From assembly GCF_001552475.1 (NCBI RefSeq), contig NZ_BCRG01000001.1:372001-436000 (forward strand): DNA of 64,000 nucleotides, read 5' to 3'. Positions 17,873 to 26,620 of this stretch are shown in pieces. The DNA is from Microbacterium oleivorans NBRC 103075. GTDB lineage: Bacteria > Actinomycetota > Actinomycetes > Actinomycetales > Microbacteriaceae. Positions within the stretch are counted from its first letter, which is position 1. Each line of letters begins with the position of its first letter. Below the pieces are notes generated by a model. That model saw nothing but the letters and a program-made list of their open reading frames with translations, was not told the DNA's origin and ran no database searches. Both the position numbers and the translations under genes were made by a program.

Positions 17873-18487
17873 ATGAACAGCACTTCCCGCGCCACCGGGC
17901 GCACCGTCCTCGTCGCCGTCCGGGCGATGGTCGTCCTCACCCTCGTCCTCGGCGTCGGATACACCGCCCTCATCACCGTCATCGGCCAGGTCGCCCTGCC
18001 CGCGCAGGCGAACGGCTCGCTCGTGCGGAACGCCTCGGGTGAGGTCGTCGGCTCGTCGCTGATCGGCCAGTCCTACACGGATGCCGACGGTGCCGCGCTC
18101 CCGCAGTACTTCCAGTCCCGTCCGTCCGCCGCCGGCGACGGCTACGACGGCGCGGCATCCTCGGGCTCGAACCTCGGCCCCGAGAACCCCGACCTCGTCG
18201 CCGCGATCCGGGAGCGCAAAGCGGCGATCGCCGAGCGCGAGGGCGTCGCGGAGTCCGCGGTCCCCGCCGACGCGGTGACGGCCTCCGCCTCCGGACTCGA
18301 CCCGCACATCAGCCCCGCGTACGCTTCGATCCAGGTCGACCGCGTCGCCGAGGCCCGGACGCTTCCGGTGTCGGAGGTTCGCAGGCTCGTCGCCGAGCAC
18401 ACCCAGGGCCCCGACCTCGGGTACCTCGGCGAGCCGACCGTGAACGTGGTGGAACTCAATCTCGCCCTCGACGGGCTAGGAGGCTGA
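17873..18487 (+). CDS. kdpC: KdpC, accessory subunit of the potassium ATPase
   Basis: 204 aa, one N-terminal membrane span (about residues 15-40) and an extracytoplasmic domain. GSSLIGQSYTDADG, YFQSRPSAAGDGYDGAASSG and HISPAYASIQVDRVA are KdpC signatures. The gene begins 18 nt after kdpB with GAAGGA as ribosome site. Confidence 0.96.
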   Translation: MNSTSRATGRTVLVAVRAMVVLTLVLGVGYTALITVIGQVALPAQANGSLVRNASGEVVGSSLIGQSYTDADGAALPQYFQSRPSAAGDGYDGAASSGSNLGPENPDLVAAIRERKAAIAEREGVAESAVPADAVTASASGLDPHISPAYASIQVDRVAEARTLPVSEVRRLVAEHTQGPDLGYLGEPTVNVVELNLALDGLGG

Positions 18488-18489
18488 CA

Positions 18490-20973
18490 GTGGGCGGACG
18501 CGGACGGCTGCGCGTACTGCTCGGCGCAGCCCCCGGCGTCGGCAAGACCTACGCGATGCTCGAAGAGGGTCGACGCCTGACGAGCGAAGGCGCCGACGTC
18601 GTCATCGCCGTCGTCGAGACCCACGGCCGCACCGCGACCCAGCGGATGACCGAGGGGCTCGAGCAGGTGCCCCGGCGCGAGATCACCCACCGGGGCGTGA
18701 CGCTGACCGAGATGGACCTCGACGCGGTGATCGCGCGGCATCCCGGTGTCGCCCTCGTCGACGAACTCGCCCACACCAACGCGCCCGGCTCCGAGAAGGA
18801 CAAGCGCTGGCAGGACGTCCAACAGCTGCTGGATGCCGGGATCTCCGTCATCTCGACCGTCAACATCCAGCACATCGAGTCGCTCAACGACGTCGTGGAG
18901 CAGATCACCGGGGCGCCGCAGCGCGAAACCGTCCCCGACCAGGTGCTGCGCGCCGCGGACCAGGTCGAGGTCATCGACCTGGCACCGCAGGCCCTCCGCG
19001 ACCGTCTCGCCGGCGGGCTGGTCTACCCCGCGGAGCGGGTGGATGCCGCGCTCTCGAACTACTTCCGACTCGGCAACCTCACGGCGCTCCGCGAGCTGGC
19101 GCTCCTCTGGCTGGCCGACGAGGTCGATCAGGCGCTCACGTCCTACCGCGCCGAGCACGGCATCGACAGCAGGTGGGAGGCGCGGGAGCGCGTCGTCGTC
19201 ACCCTCACGGGAGGTCCGGAGGGCGAGACGTTGCTCCGCCGCGGCGCGCGGATCGCGGCGCGGTCGGCGGGCGGGCAGCTCCTCGCGGTGCACGTGACCA
19301 GCAACGACGGCCTCCGAGGCGGCGACCCGGGCGCGCTCGCCGAGCAGCGGGCGCTCGTCGAGAAGCTCGGCGGCACGTTCCACCAGGTCGTCGGCGACGA
19401 CGTGCCCACCGCGCTCGTCGAGTTCGCCCGGTCGGTCAACGCGACGCAGCTCGTCCTCGGCGTGAGTCGTCGCAGCCGCCTCGCGGCGGTCTTCTCGGGC
19501 CCGGGCATCGGCGCCACCGTGATCCGCGAATCCGGTGACATCGACGTGCACATCGTGACCCACTCGGCCGCGGGCGGTCGGTTCGCCCTGCCTCGCTTGG
19601 GCGGTGCCCTCTCGATGAAGCGGCGCCTCGCGGGGTTCGCGGTGGCCTTCCTCGGTGGGCCGCTGCTCACCTGGCTCCTCTTCCTCACCCGCACCGACGA
19701 GTCGATCACGAGCGACGTCCTCAGCTATCAGCTGCTCGTCGTCGTCGTCGCGCTCGTCGGCGGTATCTGGCCGGCGCTGTGGGCTGCCCTTCTGAGCGGC
19801 GTCACCCTTGACTTCTTCTTCGTCGAGCCCCTGTTCACCGTTCACGTCCACGAGCCGCAGCACCTGCTCGCATTGGCGCTCTACGTCGTCATCGCGATCC
19901 TCGTGAGCGTCGTGGTCGACCGCGCGGCGCGCCAGACCCGCGCCGCCCGGCGCGCGGCCGCCGAATCGGAACTCCTGCAGACCGTCGTCGGCAGCGTCCT
20001 GCGGGGCACCGGCGCCGTCGAAGCCCTCGTCGAGCGGACCCGTGAGGCGTTCCGCCTCGCCGGCGTGCGCCTGGTCTCGGGTGACACGACCCTGGCCGCC
20101 AGCGGTGAGCCTCTCCGCGGCGGTCGGCACACGGCTCTCCCCGTCGGTGACCGCGCCGTCCTCGAACTCCACGGACACGACCTCCGGGCGTCCGAGCGTC
20201 GCCTGCTCGCCGCGATCGTCGCGCAGATGGATGCCGCGCTCCAGCGCGAGGACCTCGCCGAGGTCGCGAGCGGCCTCGCCCCGCTCGAGGCCTCCGACCG
20301 GGTGCGGAGCGCGCTGCTCTCGGCGCTCAGTCACGACCTCCGCCGGCCCCTCGCCGCGGCGACGGCGGCCGTCGGCGGGCTCCGCAGCGGCACCTACAGC
20401 GATCAGGACCGCGATGAGCTGCTGCAGACGGCGGACGAATCGCTCGGCATGCTCGCCTCGCTCGTCACCGATCTCCTCGACGTCAGCCGGTTGCAGGCCG
20501 GCGCCCTCGCCGTCTCGCTCCTGGCCACGGATCCCGCCGACGTGATCCTCCCGGCGCTCGAAGAGCTCGGCGCGGGCCCGGCATCCGTCGACATCCATCT
20601 CGAACCGGATGCCGCGGTCCGCGCCGACCCGGTCCTCCTGCAACGCGTGGTCGTGAACCTCCTCGCCAACGCGCTGCGTCACTCGCCCGAGGGGCGCAAG
20701 GTCCGGGTCGCGACGAGCAGCTTCGGCTCGGCGGTCGAGATCCGGATCATCGATCACGGCCCCGGCATCCCCGCAGAGCGTCGCGACGACGTGTTCGTGC
20801 CGTTCCAGCGGCTCGGCGACACCGACAACAGCACCGGCCTCGGTCTCGGGCTCGCCCTCTCGAAGGGGTTCGTCGAGGGGATGGGCGGTACGCTCACCCC
20901 CGAAGACACGCCGGGCGGCGGACTGACGATGGTCGTCTCGCTTCCGGTGGCCGACGAGGAGGAACGCCCGTGA
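18490..20973 (+). CDS. kdpD: KdpD, sensor histidine kinase
   Basis: 827 aa, GTG start with AGGAGG 6 nt upstream. Order: N-terminal KdpD domain with a Walker-type GAAPGVGKTYAMLEEG and the VNIQHIESLND motif, Usp-like domain (about 230-360), four membrane spans (about 395-490), GAF-like region, H-box LLSALSHDLRRPLAA and ATPase lid VVNLLANALRHSP with GLGLGLALSKG. Senses low K+ or osmotic stress and phosphorylates KdpE. Its end overlaps kdpE by GTGA. The N-terminus starts only a few residues before the Walker motif, slightly shorter than in E. coli. Confidence 0.97.
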   Translation: MGGRGRLRVLLGAAPGVGKTYAMLEEGRRLTSEGADVVIAVVETHGRTATQRMTEGLEQVPRREITHRGVTLTEMDLDAVIARHPGVALVDELAHTNAPGSEKDKRWQDVQQLLDAGISVISTVNIQHIESLNDVVEQITGAPQRETVPDQVLRAADQVEVIDLAPQALRDRLAGGLVYPAERVDAALSNYFRLGNLTALRELALLWLADEVDQALTSYRAEHGIDSRWEARERVVVTLTGGPEGETLLRRGARIAARSAGGQLLAVHVTSNDGLRGGDPGALAEQRALVEKLGGTFHQVVGDDVPTALVEFARSVNATQLVLGVSRRSRLAAVFSGPGIGATVIRESGDIDVHIVTHSAAGGRFALPRLGGALSMKRRLAGFAVAFLGGPLLTWLLFLTRTDESITSDVLSYQLLVVVVALVGGIWPALWAALLSGVTLDFFFVEPLFTVHVHEPQHLLALALYVVIAILVSVVVDRAARQTRAARRAAAESELLQTVVGSVLRGTGAVEALVERTREAFRLAGVRLVSGDTTLAASGEPLRGGRHTALPVGDRAVLELHGHDLRASERRLLAAIVAQMDAALQREDLAEVASGLAPLEASDRVRSALLSALSHDLRRPLAAATAAVGGLRSGTYSDQDRDELLQTADESLGMLASLVTDLLDVSRLQAGALAVSLLATDPADVILPALEELGAGPASVDIHLEPDAAVRADPVLLQRVVVNLLANALRHSPEGRKVRVATSSFGSAVEIRIIDHGPGIPAERRDDVFVPFQRLGDTDNSTGLGLGLALSKGFVEGMGGTLTPEDTPGGGLTMVVSLPVADEEERP

Positions 20974-21668
20974 GGATCCTCATCGCCGACGACGACCCGC
21001 AGATCGTCCGTGCGCTGCGCATCACCCTGGCGGCCCGCGGGTACGAGGTGTTCACCGCCGCCGACGGCGCGCAGGCCATCGCCGCCGCGGTGGATCACCA
21101 CCCCGACATCTTCCTTCTCGACCTCGGGATGCCGGAGCTCGACGGCATCGAGGTGATCCACGCGATCCGCGGCTGGTCCGAGGCGCCGATCCTCGTGGTG
21201 TCGGGACGGACCGGCGCGGCCGACAAGGTCGACGCGCTCGATGCCGGGGCCGACGACTACGTCACGAAGCCGTTCTCGATCGACGAGCTGCTGGCACGGA
21301 TCCGTGCCCTGACACGTCGGGCCCCGCAGCAGGAGCCCGACCCGGTGACCGAGTTCGGCTCGATCTCCGTCGACCTCGCTGCTCGCAGTGTGATGAAGAC
21401 CGTGGACGGTCACACCGAGCGGGTGCGGCTGACGCCGACCGAGTGGCAGTTGCTGGAGATCCTGCTTCGCAACCCCGGCAAGCTCGTCACCCGCCAGACG
21501 ATCCTCACGTCCATCTGGGGGAGCGAGCACGTGAGCGACACCGGCTACTTGCGTCTCTATGTGTCCCAGCTGCGGCGCAAGCTGGAGGACGACCCCGCGC
21601 AGCCGCGCCACATCCTCACCGAGGCGGGCATGGGCTACCGCTTCGAGCTCGGCGACACCCTCGGCTGA
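20970..21668 (+). CDS. kdpE: KdpE, OmpR-family response regulator
   Basis: 232 aa. Receiver domain with acidic pocket ADDDPQ, phospho-acceptor Asp in IFLLDLGMPELDG and the Lys in VTKPFSIDELLARIRAL; C-terminal winged helix ending GYLRLYVSQLRRKLEDDP. Translationally coupled to kdpD. Likely activates the kdp promoter through the CGTGAGGA repeats at 13.7 kb. Confidence 0.96.
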   Translation: MRILIADDDPQIVRALRITLAARGYEVFTAADGAQAIAAAVDHHPDIFLLDLGMPELDGIEVIHAIRGWSEAPILVVSGRTGAADKVDALDAGADDYVTKPFSIDELLARIRALTRRAPQQEPDPVTEFGSISVDLAARSVMKTVDGHTERVRLTPTEWQLLEILLRNPGKLVTRQTILTSIWGSEHVSDTGYLRLYVSQLRRKLEDDPAQPRHILTEAGMGYRFELGDTLG

Positions 21669-21747
21669 CACGTCGGCGGAGGAGGCGCAAGCCCCTCCCT
21701 CCTCGGCATCCCACCGACCAGGCTCGCCGGGAACCTGAGGAGGACTG

Positions 21748-22893
21748 ATGAAGGCGATGACCTATCGCGGACCGTCGAAGATCCGCGTCGACCGCAAACC
21801 CGACCCCGTGCTCGTCCACCCGAACGACGCCATCGTGCGCGTCGAGCTGGCGTCGATCTGCGGCTCCGACCTGCACCTATATCACGGCATGATGCCCGAC
21901 ACCCGCGTGGGGCACACGTTCGGTCACGAGTTCATCGGCTGGGTCGAAGAGGTCGGCTCGTCGGTACAGAACCTGAAGCCGGGTGACCGCGTCATGGTGC
22001 CGTTCAACATCTTCTGCGGGTCGTGCTTCTTCTGCGCCCGCGGGCTGTACTCCAACTGCCACAACGTCAACGCGAACGCGACGGCCATCGGCGGCATCTA
22101 CGGCTACTCGCACTCGTCGGGCGGCTTCGACGGCGGACAGGCGGAGCTCGTGCGGGTTCCGTTCGCCGATGTCGGTCCGCAGGTCATTCCCGACGACATC
22201 GCCTCAGAGGACGCACTGCTCTTGACCGACGCGTTCTCCACGGGATATTTCGGCTCCCAGCTCGCCGACATCGTCGAGGGCGACACCGTCGTGGTGCTGG
22301 GGGCGGGCCCGGTCGGTCTCGCCGCCGCGCGTTCGTGCTGGCTCATGGGTGCGGGCCGTGTGATCGTCGTCGACCACCTCGACTACCGTCTGGCAAAAGC
22401 TCGCGACTTCGCATTCGCCGAGACCGTCCACTTCGGCGAGGTGGACGACATCGTGCTGACGCTGAAGAAGATGACCGACGGCCTCGGCGCGGACTCCGTC
22501 ATCGACGCCGTCGGCGCCGAAGCGGACGGCCACGTCCTGCAGCACGTCACGGCCGCCAAGCTCAAGCTGCAGGGCGGCTCGCCGGTCGCGCTGAACTGGG
22601 CGATCGACGCGGTCCGGAAGGGCGGCACCGTCTCGGTCATGGGTGCATACGGCCCCCTGTTCAGCGCCATAAAGTTCGGCGATGCCATGAACAAGGGGCT
22701 CACGATCCGGGCCAACCAGGCACCGGTCAAGCGGCAGTGGCCGCGCCTCATCGAGCACATCCGCGCCGGTCGCATCGCGCCGCGCGAGCTCATCACCCAT
22801 CGCTTCGAGCTCGACGACATCGCGGAGGGTTACCACGTGTTCTCGTCGAAGCTCGACGGCATCATCAAGCCCGTCGTCACGTTCGGCGCCTGA
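21748..22893 (+). CDS. Zinc-dependent alcohol dehydrogenase family protein
   Basis: 381 aa, medium-chain dehydrogenase. Catalytic zinc ligands sit in ASICGSDLHLYHG and GHEFIGWVEEVG; the structural zinc loop is CGSCFFCARGLYSNCHN; the NAD fold is VVVLGAGPVGLAAA. It resembles the glutathione-independent formaldehyde dehydrogenase branch (long insert around LKLQGGSPVALNWAIDAVRK). Ribosome site GAGGAGG before ATG. Followed after 19 nt by a hypothetical gene with its own strong ribosome site, probably the same operon. The substrate is not evident. Confidence 0.9.
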   Translation: MKAMTYRGPSKIRVDRKPDPVLVHPNDAIVRVELASICGSDLHLYHGMMPDTRVGHTFGHEFIGWVEEVGSSVQNLKPGDRVMVPFNIFCGSCFFCARGLYSNCHNVNANATAIGGIYGYSHSSGGFDGGQAELVRVPFADVGPQVIPDDIASEDALLLTDAFSTGYFGSQLADIVEGDTVVVLGAGPVGLAAARSCWLMGAGRVIVVDHLDYRLAKARDFAFAETVHFGEVDDIVLTLKKMTDGLGADSVIDAVGAEADGHVLQHVTAAKLKLQGGSPVALNWAIDAVRKGGTVSVMGAYGPLFSAIKFGDAMNKGLTIRANQAPVKRQWPRLIEHIRAGRIAPRELITHRFELDDIAEGYHVFSSKLDGIIKPVVTFGA

Positions 22894-22912
22894 AGCACCC
22901 CGAGGAGGAATC

Positions 22913-23494
22913 ATGCCGTACACCGCAGACAAGCCCGGCCAGACCCCTGATCCCGACGAGCTCCGTCGCCGCATTCCCGGCTGGGGTGCCGACCTTGACC
23001 CGACCGATCGTCCCGCCTTCCCGAGGGAGCAGCCCGACATCGACACCGGCGCCCACTGGGACCTTCCCGAGCAGCAGACGCACGGGGAGGGCCGCGAACG
23101 CTCGATCGAGCATCAGCGCCTCACCCCCGTGTTCGGCACCGCGCAGCCGCTCCACGGTATGTCGGGCGCGATCCGACGCCTCGCTTATGCGCGATACAGC
23201 GAGGGGCAGACGCCGCACTGGATGCTGCTGATCCTGGGCGACCGTGTCGAGTCGTCGGGTGCGCACGTGAGGTCGCTGTTCTCGCGGCATCCCGATGACC
23301 CCGTGACCCAGTCGGGCGTGCTCGGAGAACGCGGGCGGCGGCCGATCGCCTCACGGTTCGGACGTGGCCGTGTCGATCTGAAGCACGCGTGGATGGACCC
23401 GTTCCTCGTCGTCGGCCCGTGGGTCGTCGCCACCGTGGTGGTCTTCCGGATCGGGCGCGCGGCCTTCGTGCCGGCATCCCGCCGCCACCGCTGA
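22913..23494 (+). CDS. Conserved hypothetical protein with C-terminal membrane span
   Basis: 193 aa. The first 75 residues are hydrophilic and proline/aspartate-rich (PGWGADLDPTDRPAFPREQP); the end has one hydrophobic span, DPFLVVGPWVVATVVVFRIG, then a basic tail, so the protein is probably C-tail anchored facing the cytoplasm. I do not recognise a functional domain, though similar proteins occur next to alcohol dehydrogenases in relatives as far as I remember. GAGGAGG lies 5 nt before ATG. Confidence 0.75.
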   Translation: MPYTADKPGQTPDPDELRRRIPGWGADLDPTDRPAFPREQPDIDTGAHWDLPEQQTHGEGRERSIEHQRLTPVFGTAQPLHGMSGAIRRLAYARYSEGQTPHWMLLILGDRVESSGAHVRSLFSRHPDDPVTQSGVLGERGRRPIASRFGRGRVDLKHAWMDPFLVVGPWVVATVVVFRIGRAAFVPASRRHR

Positions 23495-23633
23495 CGCGCA
23501 GGTGCGACACGCCTGGGCGGATGGAGCCGCGCGACGAAGGAACCGGCACGATCGAGTCGCTCTGACCGAGGATGCCGGGTCTCGCCGAGCCACGGGTTAG
23601 CGTGGTGCGGGCACCGACCGGGGGAGGGCGCAG

Positions 23634-24431
23634 ATGGCCGCACGCCGCACGACCCCCTTGGTGCGCGCGCACCGTCGCCGGTTCGCTGCGCTTGCCGTGG
23701 GGCTCGGCATCGCGCCGGCAGCTGTCGTCGTCCTCCTCGCCGCGTGCCTGCCGACGGTCTCAGCGCCCGCTGAGCGGCCCCTGCCGCCCGTGTCGTCCCG
23801 GTGGGCGACGACGCCGCCGCCTGCCCTCGCCGTCGCGGGAGCCGACCCGTCCCGGGCTCCTGCGATCGACCTGGTCGACGGTGAGTGGGCGGCGAGCGTC
23901 GCCGGGGCCACGGGCATCCCTCGTCGAGCCGTCATCGCCTACGCGGCGGCGGATCTGACCGTCGCGCACGAGGAGCCAGCGTGTGCGATCGGCTGGACGA
24001 CGCTGGCGGGCATCGGCTGGGTCGAATCGCACCACGGCTCGTATGGCGGGGCCACGCTCGACGACAGCGGTCTGGTGAGCCCGCGCATCCTCGGTCCGCG
24101 CCTGAACGGGGACGGGGTCGGCGCGATCGAGGACACGGACGGAGGGAGCCTCGACGGCGACGACCAGTGGGACCGCGCCGTGGGGCCGCTGCAGTTCATC
24201 CCCGAGACGTGGCGGCGATGGGGAGCAGACGGCAACGCCGACGGCACGCGCGATCCGAACCACATCGACGACGCTGCTCTGGCCGCCGCGCGCTATCTCT
24301 GCAGGTCGGGTCCCCTGGAGTCGGAGCGCGCATGGCGAGATGCCGTGTTCACGTACAACCCGCTGACCCGTTACATCGACGACGTCGCGACCCGGGCGAA
24401 CGAGTATGCGCGGAGCGTCTCGCCGGGCTGA
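23634..24431 (+). CDS. Lytic murein transglycosylase domain protein, exported
   Basis: 265 aa. The N-terminal hydrophobic segment LAVGLGIAPAAVVVLLAAC ends in a cysteine (possible lipobox LLAAC), so it is exported and perhaps lipid-anchored. The enzymatic domain has the SLT catalytic Glu in TLAGIGWVESHHG (about E131) and the AVGPLQFIPETW motif followed by GNADGTRDPNHIDDAALAAA. It cleaves peptidoglycan glycan strands with 1,6-anhydro product formation. -10 TAGCGT lies at 23598-23603 and GGGGGAGGG precedes the ATG. Confidence 0.9.
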   Translation: MAARRTTPLVRAHRRRFAALAVGLGIAPAAVVVLLAACLPTVSAPAERPLPPVSSRWATTPPPALAVAGADPSRAPAIDLVDGEWAASVAGATGIPRRAVIAYAAADLTVAHEEPACAIGWTTLAGIGWVESHHGSYGGATLDDSGLVSPRILGPRLNGDGVGAIEDTDGGSLDGDDQWDRAVGPLQFIPETWRRWGADGNADGTRDPNHIDDAALAAARYLCRSGPLESERAWRDAVFTYNPLTRYIDDVATRANEYARSVSPG

Positions 24432-24436
24432 TCCGG

Positions 24437-24589
24437 TCAGCTGTCCTTGCGCTTCAGTGATCGGCTGGAGTCAGCGGAGTCGGGGTCGACGCCTGGCTGG
24501 ATCTGCTCGATGGGAACAGGTTCGTCGCCTGCCGCCGCATTCGACACGCTCTCGATCGGGTCCTCTTCGGGCGTCTTGTGATCGGTCAT
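24437..24589 (-). CDS. Small acidic hypothetical protein (50 aa)
   Basis: Starts MTDHKTPEEDPIESVSN and ends SLKRKDS; rich in D, E, P and S, without predicted structure. The ATG has AGAGGAGC 4 nt before it, a strong ribosome site; an upstream in-frame ATG at 24688 lacks one and reads through the hairpin at 24621-24651. Convergent to the lytic transglycosylase with 5 nt between them. Confidence 0.6.
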   Translation of the reverse strand: MTDHKTPEEDPIESVSNAAAGDEPVPIEQIQPGVDPDSADSSRSLKRKDS

Positions 24590-24936
24590 CGCTGCTCCTC
24601 TGATTGCCGGGAAAAGGTGAGGCCCCGGCGATAAGCCCGATCGCCGGGGCCTGTCGTAGACGTGGGAGCGGATCGGTGACCCGAACACCTTTCGACTCGA
24701 CCATCTGCCGCCTACTTACCTTGCGGTTATCACGCTAGGCGGGCGGCCTCCAGAGCCCGGGGGGATTGACGGCGCGCCTCCCGCTCTGCTAGCCACTCGG
24801 CACCGGCTAATCCCCGCCCGGGGCGGTGTCAAGCCCCTCGGCAGGCCGTGACCCCGGAGGGATCGTGAGGAGCGCAAAGGCTTGGCCCCGTGCCCGATCG
24901 ACGACGATCGTCGCACACGAACCTCGGAGGTGCGCC
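24590..24936. other. 347-bp intergenic region with a strong hairpin and possible minus-strand promoter
   Basis: No convincing ORF. On the minus strand a TTGACA (24825-24830) and a -10-like TAGCGT (24732-24737) occur, not correctly spaced with each other, upstream of a perfect hairpin at 24621-24651. This would fit a short noncoding transcript of 100-200 nt ending at the hairpin, or a long structured leader for the 50-aa gene. Neither can be decided from sequence alone. Confidence 0.3.
24621..24651 (-). terminator. Perfect 12-bp hairpin upstream of the 50-aa gene
   Basis: GGCCCCGGCGAT-AAGCCCG-ATCGCCGGGGCC. On the minus strand it is followed by TCACCTTTTCCC, a weak U-run. It stands before, not after, the 50-aa minus gene. 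Confidence 0.45.
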
Positions 24937-25227
24937 ATGAGTGCCGACCCCGTTCATCAGCTATCGCTGCAACCCCTCTCGTCGTCGACCTGGCGGCTCT
25001 GCGACACCCGCGTGGCGAGTTCGGACGCAGCGAGCGTCCTGGCCTACATCGAGGCGGCCGACGAAGGCGGGTTCGACGTGACCTGGGTCTACGGCGGCGC
25101 GGGCACCGCCTGGTTCCCGACGATGGACGAGCTGCTCAATGGGGCCGTCCGCCACCTGGTGGCCTGCGCGTCCCGCCGCGGCAAGCCGAAGCCGATCGCC
25201 CACCGGCCTCCGCTCGCCGCGCTCTAA
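24937..25227 (+). CDS. Small conserved hypothetical protein (96 aa)
   Basis: Begins MSADPVHQLSLQPL; the body has STWRLCDTRVASSDAASVLA and YIEAADEGGFDVTWVYGG, ending in a basic tail. No membrane span or known domain. GGAGG lies 6 nt before ATG. It opens the cluster of tiny genes around dps and shows normal high-GC third positions, so I take it as real. Confidence 0.65.
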   Translation: MSADPVHQLSLQPLSSSTWRLCDTRVASSDAASVLAYIEAADEGGFDVTWVYGGAGTAWFPTMDELLNGAVRHLVACASRRGKPKPIAHRPPLAAL

Positions 25228-25315
25228 CCGTCCCACCGGGGACGTGTCAAGAACGTGACAATCGGCCCTCGAGGTCAGAGGCTGGACATTTCCCGGCCGC
25301 ATCCGAGAGGACCCG

Positions 25316-25633
25316 ATGACCCGCATCGACATCTCCTACGGCGGGCAGCGTTACAGCGTCGGTAACCGCACGGTCGAAGAGCTCCACCGCGAGATCCAAG
25401 AAGGCGCCCGCACGGGGCAGCACTGGCTCGCCGTCAATGACGGGGAGGGGAGTGCGAGCCCCGCCTACCTCTTCATCACGCCGGGTGTCCCGATCGCCGT
25501 CATCCCGGTCCCGGAACCTCACGATCCTCCGAGCGAAGGAAACGGGACCCCCTTCCCGGAGTCCGAGCCCGAGGGGTTCTCGCCGCTTTGGAACGGCCCG
25601 ACGATCCACCCCGGACGCTCCCCTCGGTTGTGA
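25316..25633 (+). CDS. Small protein of the YGG/NDGEG family, copy 1 (105 aa)
   Basis: The sequence is recognisably paralogous to the gene at 26941: RIDISYGGQRYSVGNRT, WLAVNDGEGS and FITPGVPIAVIPVPEP align with RIDVHYGG, WIVVNDGEGA and LISPGVPIALIPIPDE. The conserved pattern is a small beta-rich domain of about 70 residues followed by a variable acidic/proline tail. I do not know a function. GAGAGGA precedes the ATG by 5 nt. A similar beta-strand pattern with a D-E-G turn could bind a small ligand, but that is speculation. Confidence 0.7.
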   Translation: MTRIDISYGGQRYSVGNRTVEELHREIQEGARTGQHWLAVNDGEGSASPAYLFITPGVPIAVIPVPEPHDPPSEGNGTPFPESEPEGFSPLWNGPTIHPGRSPRL

Positions 25634-25703
25634 CGCCTATCGGCGGTTCCGGAGCGGGTCAAGGGGATGACGCGTGACCCCCTCTCCGCGCACACTGGGT
25701 GCC

Positions 25704-25943
25704 ATGAGCGATGCGAAGGATGCCGGTCAGCCCGGCGAGGTGGTCCAGAACGAACCTGCCATGTCGCAGAACGACGCCGACGCGGGTCAGAAGCTCGACG
25801 GCATCATCGTGCAGACGCGCGCCGATCTCGCCGGCCAAGACGGCGTCGACCCCGAGAACGTTCTCGCGCAGCGCTTGAGCGACGCGGGCATCTCGCTGTC
25901 CGACGACGAGATGGCCGCCGCAGTCGCCCGACTGGACGGCTGA
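25704..25943 (+). CDS. Small acidic hypothetical protein (79 aa)
   Basis: Starts MSDAKDAGQPGEVVQNEPAM. The second half, DPENVLAQRLSDAGISLSDD, looks helical and recurs in small actinobacterial stress proteins I cannot name. No Shine-Dalgarno sequence; CACACT 7 nt upstream could be a -10 of a leaderless transcript. An in-frame GTG at 25674 is an alternative start. Confidence 0.55.
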   Translation: MSDAKDAGQPGEVVQNEPAMSQNDADAGQKLDGIIVQTRADLAGQDGVDPENVLAQRLSDAGISLSDDEMAAAVARLDG

Positions 25944-26064
25944 GACCTGCGCGTCGCGTCCGAAATATCACCGCCTCTCAGGCGACGCAACCCGCTGCCG
26001 TCCGGTGGCTCGCCGTCCTACCGTTGAGGCATCCACGATCCGCGAAAGAAGGGTGTTGTTCCCC

Positions 26065-26613
26065 ATGACGACCACGCAGACGAAGCCCGCCACCCGCAAC
26101 AAGCGCCGTCCCGCCAAGTCGGGGGCGCAGCTGACCGAGGAGCAGAACTCCGAGCGCGGGTTCAGCGCCTCTCAGAAGCTCAGTGACAACCTGCAGGCCG
26201 TCCTCGTCGACCTCCTCGAGCTTTCGATCCAGGGCAAGCAGGCGCACTGGAACGTCGTCGGCAAGAACTTCCGCGACACGCACCTCCAGCTCGACGAGAT
26301 CATCGACGCGGCACGCGAGTTCAGCGACACCGTCGCCGAGCGGATGCGGGCCCTCCACGCCGTGCCCGACGGTCGAAGCGACACCGTGGCCGAGACCACG
26401 ACGCTTCCCGAGTTCCCGCACGGCGAGGTGCTCACCTCCGACGTCATCGACCTCGTCACCGAGCGTCTCGAGGCCGTCATCGGCACCTGCCGCGACGTCC
26501 ATGACGAGGTCGACGACGAAGACCCGACGAGCGCCGACATCCTGCACAGCATCCTCGAGAGCCTTGAGCAGTTCGCGTGGATGATCAGCGCCGAGAACCG
26601 TACGCCCCGGTAA
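26065..26613 (+). CDS. Dps/ferritin-like DNA-protecting protein
   Basis: 182 aa. The inter-subunit ferroxidase centre is present: the His of GKQAHWNVVG and the Asp/Glu of THLQLDEIIDAAREFSDTVAER. The N-terminal ~25 residues are Lys/Arg-rich (TRNKRRPAKSG) and suited to DNA binding. Dps dodecamers store iron and protect DNA from peroxide. ATG at 26065; an in-frame ATG at 26005 precedes it without a ribosome site. The next gene begins 7 nt after the stop, so this stress protein may share a transcript with a small-protein paralogue. Confidence 0.93.
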   Translation: MTTTQTKPATRNKRRPAKSGAQLTEEQNSERGFSASQKLSDNLQAVLVDLLELSIQGKQAHWNVVGKNFRDTHLQLDEIIDAAREFSDTVAERMRALHAVPDGRSDTVAETTTLPEFPHGEVLTSDVIDLVTERLEAVIGTCRDVHDEVDDEDPTSADILHSILESLEQFAWMISAENRTPR

Positions 26614-26620
26614 TGATCCG

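Noticed and set aside
15653..18400. 915-codon minus-strand ORF across kdpB and kdpC
   Set aside because: Antisense shadow of intact kdp genes; no domain recognisable.
21679..21704. GAGGAGG/CCTCCTC hairpin after kdpE as a terminator
   Set aside because: Only 7 bp with a 12-nt loop and no U-tract; too weak to call.
24471..24704. 77-codon minus ORF overlapping the 50-aa gene
   Set aside because: Reads through the hairpin and overlaps the better-supported frame with a strong ribosome site.
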